Shown in pieces: positions 35,886 to 43,889 of a DNA stretch of 64,000 bases (the stretch's first letter is position 1; each line of letters starts with the position of its first letter). The stretch is from Bacilli bacterium. Lineage in GTDB: Bacteria > Bacillota_I > Bacilli_A > RF39 > UBA660. The translations under genes were made by a program, and so were the position numbers. A model generated the notes under the pieces. That model saw only the letters and a program-made list of their open reading frames with translations. It was not told the DNA's origin and searched no databases. Location of the stretch: contig CAAGEE010000002.1 in the NCBI GenBank assembly GCA_900768815.1, forward strand, positions 248,001 to 312,000. Reading direction: 5' to 3'.

Positions 35886-36689
35886 TTAGTTTCCGTTTAT
35901 TTCTGTTTTACTTCCATTTCTATCATAAACATATGTTTTCTCTCTTCCGGTAATTGTTTCTTGAGTAATGGTATTAGTTACTAGGACAATAACTTCTGAT
36001 GAAACATCTACTCCATATGGTTCTTCATTATCCTTCTGGATTAAAAGTCCATAAAGTGAAGATATTTTATTAGCATAAACGCCACGTTTTAGATAGTCAG
36101 CTTCTGTGTATCTTTCTTCGGAAATACTTTTTTCTGTTGTATCACTACCATATGCTGGAGATGATATAAAACTAATGGTTTGACCTTCTATTATGTTAAT
36201 GGCTCTATACTTTGTTGTATCAGATATTGGAAAACCATACATTAGACTATTATGAATCTCATCATCGATGGAGTCTTGAGTTATACCATTCATCTCTGGA
36301 TAAGTTGAAATTAGCTTAACATCAGTGTGAATATTGTCAATATAAACTTTTGTGTTGTTTGGTAGGCCTTCTGTATATACTGTTGTATATACTTTTTTAT
36401 CTGCTGTTGTATGCCATTCTTTTTCCGTTTCAGGATCTAGTCTATACTCGATTATTAATTTAAAATCTTCACCAGGCACATCTATTACTTGTGTTTTAAA
36501 AGCTTCTTTAATGTCACTACTATCTACAATATCATATTCTACTACTTCAGGTGTTGGTGTTTCTTGTGTTGTATTAGAAGTTTCATCAGTTTTTGGAATG
36601 CAACCAGTTATTGTTACAGTTGATAAAGTGATTGCTCCTGCTAATAGAAAAGACGTTAATTTTTTATTGTTTTTAATATCTATTTTCAT
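35886..36689 (-). CDS. Hypothetical lipoprotein
   Basis: A 267-residue exported lipoprotein: Lys-rich start, hydrophobic core SFLLAGAITLSTVTI and lipobox TGC (lipid-modified Cys about residue 30), then a Thr/Glu-rich linker. The mature part contains ITQDSIDDEIHNSLMYG and EGQTISFISSPAYGSDT, which is faintly reminiscent of peptidyl-prolyl isomerase chaperones of the trigger/FKBP kind (a DDEI helix followed by a PAYG strand), but this is weak and I leave the function open. Start: ATG 36689 after CGGAGG. Confidence 0.72.
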   Translation of the reverse strand: MKIDIKNNKKLTSFLLAGAITLSTVTITGCIPKTDETSNTTQETPTPEVVEYDIVDSSDIKEAFKTQVIDVPGEDFKLIIEYRLDPETEKEWHTTADKKVYTTVYTEGLPNNTKVYIDNIHTDVKLISTYPEMNGITQDSIDDEIHNSLMYGFPISDTTKYRAINIIEGQTISFISSPAYGSDTTEKSISEERYTEADYLKRGVYANKISSLYGLLIQKDNEEPYGVDVSSEVIVLVTNTITQETITGREKTYVYDRNGSKTEINGN

Positions 36690-36728
36690 AATTAGCCTCC
36701 GTTGCAATTATATATTTCTTAGGCTTTT

Positions 36729-36757
36729 AGTTTATATATAAAATTTAATTCTGTCAA
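36729..36757 (-). promoter_or_regulatory. Promoter of the lipoprotein gene
   Basis: Minus strand: TTGACA (36757-36752), 17 bp, TAAACT (36734-36729), 40 bp before the ATG. Confidence 0.65.
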
Positions 36758-36781
36758 GGCTAATAGTTTTTATAAATTTTA

Positions 36782-36810
36782 TTCAAAAGAAAAATTGGAT
36801 TGCTCCAATT
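36782..36810 (-). terminator. Terminator of the recD2 operon
   Basis: Stem AATTGGA/TCCAATT with loop TTGC, then TTTCTTTT on the minus strand. The stop of the small gene at 36809 overlaps the stem. Confidence 0.8.
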
Positions 36811-36976
36811 AATCTAAGTCATCTAGTTTATCATATGCTTTCTTAGCCATATCCTTGGCCATAGTTTTCATTTCACACATGATGTCTGGATTATTTTTTA
36901 AATACATATAGGCTACAGCTGCCATAGAACCAATGATTGCAGTTACAACTAAGCCTTTTTTACAATTCATTCCCAT
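36809..36976 (-). CDS. Small single-pass membrane protein (55 aa)
   Basis: A 55-residue protein too short for most gene lists. ATG 36976 is preceded by GAGGTGAAAG. It begins MGMNCKKGLVVTA, has one hydrophobic helix (about residues 8-24, VVTAIIGSMAAVAYMYL), and ends in an amphipathic charged helix finishing KLDDLD. The layout resembles YtxH-like stress proteins, though too short to assign. It follows recD2 by 35 bp and ends on a good terminator, so it is the last gene of that operon. Confidence 0.72.
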   Translation of the reverse strand: MGMNCKKGLVVTAIIGSMAAVAYMYLKNNPDIMCEMKTMAKDMAKKAYDKLDDLD

Positions 36977-37011
36977 ACTTTCACCTCAGTTTTAGTATGA
37001 GTAATATTTAA

Positions 37012-39201
37012 TTATTTTATACCGTTTTGTAAATAATCTTTAATACTAGTACGACGAATATCAGAATTATTATTAGAAACAGCATACTTTAAGGCATTAA
37101 TATCTCCTATTAAATATAATTTTTTCTTACTTCTAGTTATACCAGTATAAATTAGTTTTCGATAAAGCATTTTATTATAGTTCCTAACTATAGGGATAAT
37201 TACTACATCGAACTCACTACCTTGAGCTTTATGAATAGAAATAGCGTATGCAAGACGAAAATTATTAAAATTAGATGGAGTATATTTTACAATGTTATTA
37301 TCAAAATCAATAATTATTTCTTTTTTAGGAGAGATTTTAATTTCTTTAATTATACCGATATCACCATTATAGACATTTTCATCTGGCATATTAGTTAATT
37401 GAAGAACTTTATCATTTTCTCTAAAAATTACATCTCCATATTGAATTTCTTTTTTATTTTTAGACTTTGGATTTACTTTATTTTGAACATGTCTATTTAT
37501 TTCATCAATTCCCGCTATAGTTTTATACATTGGACATAGTATTTGAAACTCTTTATAAGATAGGTCTTGGTAGGTATCGGTTATTTCTAGGACATTCTCT
37601 ACAACTTGCGATGAAGTTGCTTTTATGAAAGTTAAGTCATCTCCGATATTAAAGACTTCTTCATTTACTTCACCTTGCCTAATGTCATAAGCAAGGGTTA
37701 GAATGTTTGAATCTTTTCCTTGACGATATAGCTCAGTTAGTTCGACTTTTTGTAAACAATTGCTTTCAATTAAATCATGTAGTACTTGACCTGGTCCTAC
37801 CGATGGTAATTGGTGATCATCTCCTACTAAAATTATTTTACAATTAGCAGATATGCCTTTTAAAAGACTGGCCATTAGATAAGTATCTATCATACTGCCT
37901 TCATCGATTATAACAAATTCCACTCTACTTTTATTATACTCGTTTACTTGAAATTTATTTGTTTCTTTTTGCCATTTTAAAAAACGATGGATAGTTGATG
38001 CTCTAAGAAGAGTTGACTCAGACATTCTCTTGGCTGCTCTACCTGTTGGAGCAAGAAGTGCTATTTTTTCTTGAAGTTGTTCATAACTTAATTTATTTAT
38101 AGTACGATATAGCTCAGTTATGCCTTTCATAATAGTGGTTTTTCCTGTACCTGGTCCACCAGTTATAATAAGAATTTTTTTTAAAAGACTATTTTTGATT
38201 GCCGAAAACTGTTGGTCATTATAAGTTATACCAAAGAGATTTTCTAACTCTTTAATCTTAGAATCGATATCTTTTATAACTATATCTTCTTCACGAGATA
38301 GCATTCTAAAACGTTTAGTAATTAGGGTTTCTGATTCATACATTTCTTTTAGGTAGTATCTATCTTCTTTTTTTACGATCGAAAGATTTTTTTCGAGGCT
38401 TTCTAGGGAATCTAAGAATAATTTTTCAGTAATATTTGCTCCTAATACTCTAGGTAAGTAAGAAGCAATTTCTTCTTTAAAATAATAACTATGTCCATAA
38501 GCATTACTTAGTTCATTCATAATATAGATGATACTTGCTTCTACTCTTATTGAAGCAGTTTTTTCTAAACCACTTTTTAAAGCAATAGCGTCAATTTTTT
38601 TGAATGTCATGTTATATATATCTTCAATTATTTTATATATATTAGTATCTATTATATTTTTAGTTTTATTCTTATAAAAGTTGTAGACAATCATAGCGTC
38701 TTTTGTAGAAAAACCTAGTTTAGTTAAGAATAATATTATTTCATAACTTGATTCATATTCTTGAAGTTTAGTATGTAAAACCTCTATATTTTTCTTAGTT
38801 ACTCCTGGTATTAAAATTAAATTATCTGGATTTTCTAAGATTATTTTTAGTGTATCTTTGCCTAAGACATCTACTATAGCTTTAGCTTTTTTCTCACCTA
38901 TTCCTTTAAAAAGACCAGATGTTAAAAATTCGATAATTGAATCTTTTTCTTCTGGTTTACATCGTTCATAATTATCTACTTGAAACTGTTCACCGTATTT
39001 AGGATGTGTTACTAATTTACCATAAAAAAGATATGTATCCATATCATTAAGTTCATGAAAGTAACCAGTAAAAGTAATTATATGAGCAATGTAGTCAGCT
39101 AGCTTTTCATCGTCTGTATCCATTACTTTGAAAAGACCTATGTTGTAGCCTTGACTATTTTGATATATACTTCTACGATAATTTCCCTTAATGTATGACA
39201 T
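37012..39201 (-). CDS. recD2: RecD2-type DNA helicase
   Basis: A 729-residue superfamily 1B 5'-3' helicase of the RecD2/YrrC group, which in Firmicutes works in DNA repair without RecBC. N-terminal OB-like and helix-hairpin-helix region (FKGIGEKKAKAIVDVLG, LILIPGVTKKN), Walker A ITGGPGTGKTTIMKG, Walker B FVIIDEGSMID, motif III LVGDDHQLPSVGPGQVL, and motif VI LIYTGITRSKKKLYLIG. Length is usual for the group. Lies 12 bp after mtaB. Confidence 0.95.
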   Translation of the reverse strand: MSYIKGNYRRSIYQNSQGYNIGLFKVMDTDDEKLADYIAHIITFTGYFHELNDMDTYLFYGKLVTHPKYGEQFQVDNYERCKPEEKDSIIEFLTSGLFKGIGEKKAKAIVDVLGKDTLKIILENPDNLILIPGVTKKNIEVLHTKLQEYESSYEIILFLTKLGFSTKDAMIVYNFYKNKTKNIIDTNIYKIIEDIYNMTFKKIDAIALKSGLEKTASIRVEASIIYIMNELSNAYGHSYYFKEEIASYLPRVLGANITEKLFLDSLESLEKNLSIVKKEDRYYLKEMYESETLITKRFRMLSREEDIVIKDIDSKIKELENLFGITYNDQQFSAIKNSLLKKILIITGGPGTGKTTIMKGITELYRTINKLSYEQLQEKIALLAPTGRAAKRMSESTLLRASTIHRFLKWQKETNKFQVNEYNKSRVEFVIIDEGSMIDTYLMASLLKGISANCKIILVGDDHQLPSVGPGQVLHDLIESNCLQKVELTELYRQGKDSNILTLAYDIRQGEVNEEVFNIGDDLTFIKATSSQVVENVLEITDTYQDLSYKEFQILCPMYKTIAGIDEINRHVQNKVNPKSKNKKEIQYGDVIFRENDKVLQLTNMPDENVYNGDIGIIKEIKISPKKEIIIDFDNNIVKYTPSNFNNFRLAYAISIHKAQGSEFDVVIIPIVRNYNKMLYRKLIYTGITRSKKKLYLIGDINALKYAVSNNNSDIRRTSIKDYLQNGIK

Positions 39202-39213
39202 ATCTTTTCTCCT

Positions 39214-40485
39214 TTATTTTGCTAAACAATATGGATAATCTACTTTAGTAATTGTTATTGTTACAAAAGTGTTATGTTCTATTGATTTAGGTATTTTTAC
39301 ATGTAAATAGTTACTTGTATGACCATAACTATAACCATTTTTTTCTTCTTCAATTAAAACTTCTTCTTGTTTATTTAAAAAGTTATTGGCATAAGCTATT
39401 TCTAATTCTTTTGAGACTAATAAAAGTTCGCGAGCACGTCTTTTCTTTTCACTTGGATCAACATGATTAGGTAATTCCATTGCTTTTGTACCTTGTCTTT
39501 CACTGTATGGGAAAACATGAATTTTAGCAAATTCTAAGTCACGACATGTTTTAATAGTTTGTTCAAATAACTCTTTGGTTTCTCCAGGAAAGCCAACAAT
39601 TACATCTGTTGTTATAGAAATGTTTGGTCTTATCTTGCGAATTTCTTTTATTTTTTCGAAGAAGTATGCTAAATCATATTTACGATTCATAGCCTTTAAA
39701 ATTTCATTACTTCCAGCTTGAAGTGGTATATGTAAGTGATCAACAATTACAGGACTTGTTTTTATTACTTCTAAGACTTCGTCTGTTAACTCAGTTATTT
39801 CGATTGAAGAAATACGTAGGCGTTTTAGTCCTTCTATTTTGACAAGTTCTTTTAGAAGAGTAGCAAAATTAGTATCTAAGTCTACTCCATAATTACCGGT
39901 ATGAATACCTGTTAAAACTACTTCTTGATAACCATTATTTACTAAAGCTTTTATTTCTGATATAACTTTATCTTTATCTTTGCTACGACATTTACCACGG
40001 ACAAAAGGAATTATACAGTATGAACAGAAATTCTCACAACCATCTTGTATTTTAACAAAGGCTCTAGTGCGTCCTGGAAAGTTAGTAATATACATATCTT
40101 CAAATTGACTTTTAGGATCATTATAAAGTTTTACGATTTTTTCCTTTTTAGTAAAATACTCATCTAATAGTTCAACAATTTTAGATTTATCTTTATTTCC
40201 TAAAACAATGTTCAAGCCTTCAATTTGATAATCTTTGTTAGCCTCGATAAAGCAACCCATAGCGACGACACAGGCATCTGGATTTTTCTTAATAGCGTTT
40301 CTAATCATTTTACGAGATTTTATATCACTTGTATTTGTAACTGTACAAGTATTTATAATGTAGACATCACAGATGTCATCAAAACTTTTAATTTCATAAT
40401 TATGTTCTTTTAGAATATTCATAACGTACTCACTTTCGTAAGTATTTACTTTACATCCTAAAGTTAGAATTCCAACACTACGCAT
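39214..40485 (-). CDS. mtaB: tRNA t6A37 methylthiotransferase
   Basis: A 423-residue radical-SAM enzyme adding a methylthio group to t6A37 of tRNA. The N-terminal UPF0004 domain has three cluster Cys (LGCKVNTYES, INTCTVTN, AMGCFIEA), the radical-SAM triad is CENFCSYCIIPFVRG, and a TRAM domain closes the protein. MtaB is chosen over MiaB by these motifs. Start at ATG 40485, just past the stop of the upstream lipoprotein; an in-frame GTG at 40494 would overlap that gene by 8 bp and cannot be ruled out. Confidence 0.93.
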   Translation of the reverse strand: MRSVGILTLGCKVNTYESEYVMNILKEHNYEIKSFDDICDVYIINTCTVTNTSDIKSRKMIRNAIKKNPDACVVAMGCFIEANKDYQIEGLNIVLGNKDKSKIVELLDEYFTKKEKIVKLYNDPKSQFEDMYITNFPGRTRAFVKIQDGCENFCSYCIIPFVRGKCRSKDKDKVISEIKALVNNGYQEVVLTGIHTGNYGVDLDTNFATLLKELVKIEGLKRLRISSIEITELTDEVLEVIKTSPVIVDHLHIPLQAGSNEILKAMNRKYDLAYFFEKIKEIRKIRPNISITTDVIVGFPGETKELFEQTIKTCRDLEFAKIHVFPYSERQGTKAMELPNHVDPSEKKRRARELLLVSKELEIAYANNFLNKQEEVLIEEEKNGYSYGHTSNYLHVKIPKSIEHNTFVTITITKVDYPYCLAK

Positions 40486-40486
40486 A

Positions 40487-41167
40487 TTATTCACTACTTT
40501 CTTTAAAGTTTTTATACCATTTATCTAATTTATCTTTGGTTTTAGTATAAGTTTCTTTAGCTTTATCTTTAACATCAGAAATGATTGGAGAAGCTTTTTC
40601 TACTACTTTGTCTTTAGTATTTTCAATTATCTCCATTTCTTTTTGATAAGTATCTTCACCAACTCTTTCGATATAAATACTTTTAATTTTTTCTTTTAAT
40701 TCTTTAGCTTTTTCTTTTACTTTACTATAAGTCTTAGTTGAAGTATCTTTTATTTCTTCTTTATAATTTGGAAAAAAACTTTCTATTTTAGAATCTAACT
40801 TTTCATATAGTTCAAGAACTTTTTCTTGAGCTTCACTACTTAGTTCTTTAAATGTTTTACCTTTAATAGTTCCATCATAAAAAATAAAATCCGTTAGAGT
40901 AATAAAAGTATTTTTTAAAGATTCTTTTGTCTTTTGTGATAGACTTTTTTCACTATTAAGTTCTGATACTTCATTAGTTACATTATTTATGTATTCTACT
41001 ACTTCATCATCTGAGACAGGCTCTTCTTTATTAGTATTTTCTGTTACTAAAACTATTTCTTTAGTTGTTTCTTCTTTTTTAGGTGATGTACTTTTACTTT
41101 CATTTTTATTAGTACAAGCTGTCGCTAAAAAGAGTAAACAAATAGATAAAATAATTACTTTTTTCAT
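40487..41167 (-). CDS. Hypothetical lipoprotein with helical Lys/Glu-rich body
   Basis: A 226-residue lipoprotein: MKKVIILSICLLFLATAC gives a lipobox LATAC, followed by a Lys/Glu/Thr-rich mature part predicted as long helices (KVKEKAKELKEKIKSIY, DVKDKAKETYTKTKDKLDK), similar in character to LEA or apolipoprotein-like repeats. No family recognised. Start ATG 41167 follows GGGGGAATTATC. First gene of the operon with mtaB, recD2 and the 55-residue protein. Confidence 0.75.
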   Translation of the reverse strand: MKKVIILSICLLFLATACTNKNESKSTSPKKEETTKEIVLVTENTNKEEPVSDDEVVEYINNVTNEVSELNSEKSLSQKTKESLKNTFITLTDFIFYDGTIKGKTFKELSSEAQEKVLELYEKLDSKIESFFPNYKEEIKDTSTKTYSKVKEKAKELKEKIKSIYIERVGEDTYQKEMEIIENTKDKVVEKASPIISDVKDKAKETYTKTKDKLDKWYKNFKESSE

Positions 41168-41278
41168 GATAATTCCCCCTATCAACTCGTTATCAAATTA
41201 TAACATATTTCGATATTTTTTTCAATGTTCCTATTAATATAATACGAAATTTTTTTGAGGTTCCTAGAACTTTCTGCA

Positions 41279-41305
41279 AAGAAAAAACTAGGAATTTCCT
41301 AGTTT
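41279..41305 (-). terminator. Terminator of the acidic coiled-coil gene
   Basis: Palindrome AAACTAGGAA/TTCCTAGTTT followed by TTTTTCTTTGC on the minus strand, two bases after the stop at 41307. Confidence 0.82.
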
Positions 41306-41306
41306 A

Positions 41307-42392
41307 CTAATCTAAGTGTTTTTGTAAATCTTTTAGAGTCATGATAAAATCATTTGTCTTTTTTATCTCTTCATCTAATTTTTCATAGTTAGCTGTATTT
41401 TCTAACTCTAGATCATTTTGACTTATTTTTTTCTCAATACCATAAACTGGAGAAATAATAGGACTTGGTTTATATTTGAAAGCTTCTTGATAAACAGGTC
41501 TTTTTTCTACTTCTACTTTTACTGTATCAAAATCATCTAAAACCATTTGTTCAACTACTGGGGTCTCTTCAATTTGTTCAATAATTGGTTCAATTACAGG
41601 TTCAGTATATTCAACAGGTTCTTCTTCTATTGCTGCTACTTGTTTCATTTTTGCTTCTAAGTCAGCTAAACTTATTGGCTCATTTCCTTCATCTTCGTAT
41701 TGAGTTAATTCATTATTAGCATACATTTCTTTAGACTTTTTAATTAATTCATCTAAACTAATAATAGCGTCACGCTCTTGGGCTTCTTCATAACTTGTTA
41801 AATCAATATTTTTAGTTTCTTCTTCGGCCTTTTCTAATTCTTCTGTTAATCTTCTTAATTCTTCTTGAGCTTCTTCGTGAGTTGGTTCAATACTAGTATA
41901 AGTTATTTTTTCTTTAGCTTGTTCTGTTTCCATATTGTCTAGTACTAGGCTTTCAATATTTTCAGGCTCATTCTCAATAACTGATACTTGCTCCTCTTTA
42001 TTTTCAATGATTACTGGTTTGCTATTTTCTACTTCTTTTACTTCTTCTTTTATTGGTTCAATAGTTTTTACTTCTTCAACTACTTTTTCTTCTTTTACTA
42101 CTTGTTTGATTGGAGTGGTTTCTTCTTTTTCTACTAAAACAGGCTCAACGTAAGTAACTTGTTCCTTATCAAATGTTTGAGCAGGAGACTCTTCCTCAAT
42201 TTTTTCAAATTCTAAAGTCGAATTAATATCTTCAACTAATCTATTTAATTCTTTAGTATTATGTTTTTGCTTCCTTTTGTAGTAACTTTTATCTATTAAG
42301 TAAATTATAAAGTATAGAAAACAGGCGATACCAACAACAATGTAAACAATTATTATTTCTTGTGAAGTTAATAATTTTATTAAATCGTTCAT
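41307..42392 (-). CDS. Membrane-anchored acidic protein of unknown function
   Basis: A 361-residue protein with one N-terminal membrane helix (about 12-33, IIIVYIVVGIACFLYFIIYL) followed by a basic stop-transfer segment and about 310 cytoplasmic residues rich in Glu, Val, Pro and Ile, much of it low complexity (EPVEYTEPVIEPIIEQIEE), with short helices and a C-terminal coiled coil (KLDEEIKKTNDFIMTLKDL). The topology resembles cell-division linkers such as ZipA or EzrA, but no domain supports that. Divergent from the SpoVB-like gene. Confidence 0.72.
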   Translation of the reverse strand: MNDLIKLLTSQEIIIVYIVVGIACFLYFIIYLIDKSYYKRKQKHNTKELNRLVEDINSTLEFEKIEEESPAQTFDKEQVTYVEPVLVEKEETTPIKQVVKEEKVVEEVKTIEPIKEEVKEVENSKPVIIENKEEQVSVIENEPENIESLVLDNMETEQAKEKITYTSIEPTHEEAQEELRRLTEELEKAEEETKNIDLTSYEEAQERDAIISLDELIKKSKEMYANNELTQYEDEGNEPISLADLEAKMKQVAAIEEEPVEYTEPVIEPIIEQIEETPVVEQMVLDDFDTVKVEVEKRPVYQEAFKYKPSPIISPVYGIEKKISQNDLELENTANYEKLDEEIKKTNDFIMTLKDLQKHLD

Positions 42393-42581
42393 TTACGTAC
42401 ACCTCTTATCTAAAGAATATCACATGTAGAATTTAAAGGAAAGATAAGAATAATTTTTTGTTAAAATTTTACAATAGCTTTTACGTTTTTCTACGTTTGT
42501 TCGATTTACAAAATTTACGTATTTATAAATGTCAAGTTGGTGTTAAGTAATTTTATTTTAGAAAGTGTCATATAACTTACT

Positions 42582-43883
42582 ATGAAAGAAAAATTTATTA
42601 AATCAACATTAGTATTATTAGTAGGAGGATTCTTTACTAAAGTACTGGGGATGATAATTAAAATTGCAATGAGTAGACTTATTGGGACTGAAGGCTTAGG
42701 ACTTTATATGTTAATTTTACCAACGTTTTCTCTTTTTATTGGAATAAGTCAGTTAGGGATGCCAGTTGCTTTAGCTAAATTGATTGCTGAGGATACTAAG
42801 AATAACAAAAGGCTTTTTTTTTCTGTTTTACCAATTATTCTTTTAGTTAATATTATTCTAATACTTATTATTTTATTATTTGCCCCTATTCTTTCTAATA
42901 ATTTACTTAATAATAGTTTGACTTATTATGGTATTTTAGCGATTGCTTTAGTAATTCCTTTTACTAGTATTTCTAGCATTTGTAGAAGTTATTTTTTTGG
43001 TAAGGAGAGGATGTTTCCACATGTTGTTTCTAATTTACTGGAGGATGTTGTTAGACTTATTTTAATGATTGTAGGTATTCCTTTTGTTATAGATAAGGGA
43101 ATACAATATGCTGTTTGTTATATTATTGTTTCTAATGTTATTAGTGAGGGTGTTTCTATTTTAGTTTTATTTTTATTTTTACCAAAGGGAGTGTTTATTA
43201 AAAGAAGCGATTTAAGGCCTAGTAAAAGCTATATACAGGAATGTTTATCTATTGGTATACCTAATACCACTGGAAGATTAATTGGAAGTGTTGGGTACTT
43301 TTTAGAGCCAATAATTTTAAGTTTAGTATTACTTAGTGTTGGTTATAGTAATGGATATATTGCTAGAGAGTATGGGGTATTGTCTGGGTATGTTATGCCA
43401 TTATTACTACTGCCCTCTTTCTTTACTTTGGCCATTTCACAAGCTCTTTTACCAGTTGTTTCAAAAGAGTTTTCTAAAGGTAGATGTAGGAGTGTTTCTA
43501 AAAAGATAAGACTTGCGATTACATTTTCTTTAGCTATTGGAATTCCAGCTACTATTCTTTTTATCTTATTCCCAGAGGTTTTCTTAAGAATAATTTATCA
43601 TACATCTGAAGGAGTTACTTATATGAGAATACTTGCTCCTATATGCTTATTACAGTACATACAAAGTCCATTAGCATCAACACTTGATGCGATGGGGAAA
43701 AGTCGTGATGCAATGGTTGCAACTACTTTAGGAATGATTACTAGAACGGGATTATTATTTGGACTTTCATATTTAAAAATTGGAATATATGGATTAATTA
43801 TCGCAATTAGTATTAATGTTTTAGTTGTTACAATATATGACTTATGGAAAGTACATAGTCATTTAAAAGAAAAAGATGCATAA
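42582..43883 (+). CDS. SpoVB/MurJ-like polysaccharide flippase (MOP superfamily)
   Basis: A 433-residue integral membrane protein with about 12-14 helices. The N-terminus STLVLLVGGFFTKVLGMIIKIAMSRLIGTEGLGLYML is typical of the SpoVB group of MOP flippases, which move lipid-linked glycans across the membrane. In non-sporulating relatives these proteins act in cell wall or capsule export. The start ATG 42582 has no clear Shine-Dalgarno sequence, but the family alignment begins here, so I keep it. One of the few plus-strand genes. Confidence 0.88.
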   Translation: MKEKFIKSTLVLLVGGFFTKVLGMIIKIAMSRLIGTEGLGLYMLILPTFSLFIGISQLGMPVALAKLIAEDTKNNKRLFFSVLPIILLVNIILILIILLFAPILSNNLLNNSLTYYGILAIALVIPFTSISSICRSYFFGKERMFPHVVSNLLEDVVRLILMIVGIPFVIDKGIQYAVCYIIVSNVISEGVSILVLFLFLPKGVFIKRSDLRPSKSYIQECLSIGIPNTTGRLIGSVGYFLEPIILSLVLLSVGYSNGYIAREYGVLSGYVMPLLLLPSFFTLAISQALLPVVSKEFSKGRCRSVSKKIRLAITFSLAIGIPATILFILFPEVFLRIIYHTSEGVTYMRILAPICLLQYIQSPLASTLDAMGKSRDAMVATTLGMITRTGLLFGLSYLKIGIYGLIIAISINVLVVTIYDLWKVHSHLKEKDA

Positions 43884-43889
43884 AGCATC
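43865..43889 (-). terminator. Hairpin between the flippase and helD
   Basis: Stem GATGC/GCATC (43875-43889) with TTTTTCTTTT after it on the minus strand, a good helD terminator. Both convergent stop codons (43881-43883 and 43891-43889) touch the hairpin. On plus the T-run is weak. Confidence 0.7.

Noticed and set aside
36180..36300. Lipoprotein at 35886-36689 as a peptidyl-prolyl isomerase or trigger-factor-like chaperone
   Set aside because: Only a faint resemblance in two short stretches; no complete domain visible.
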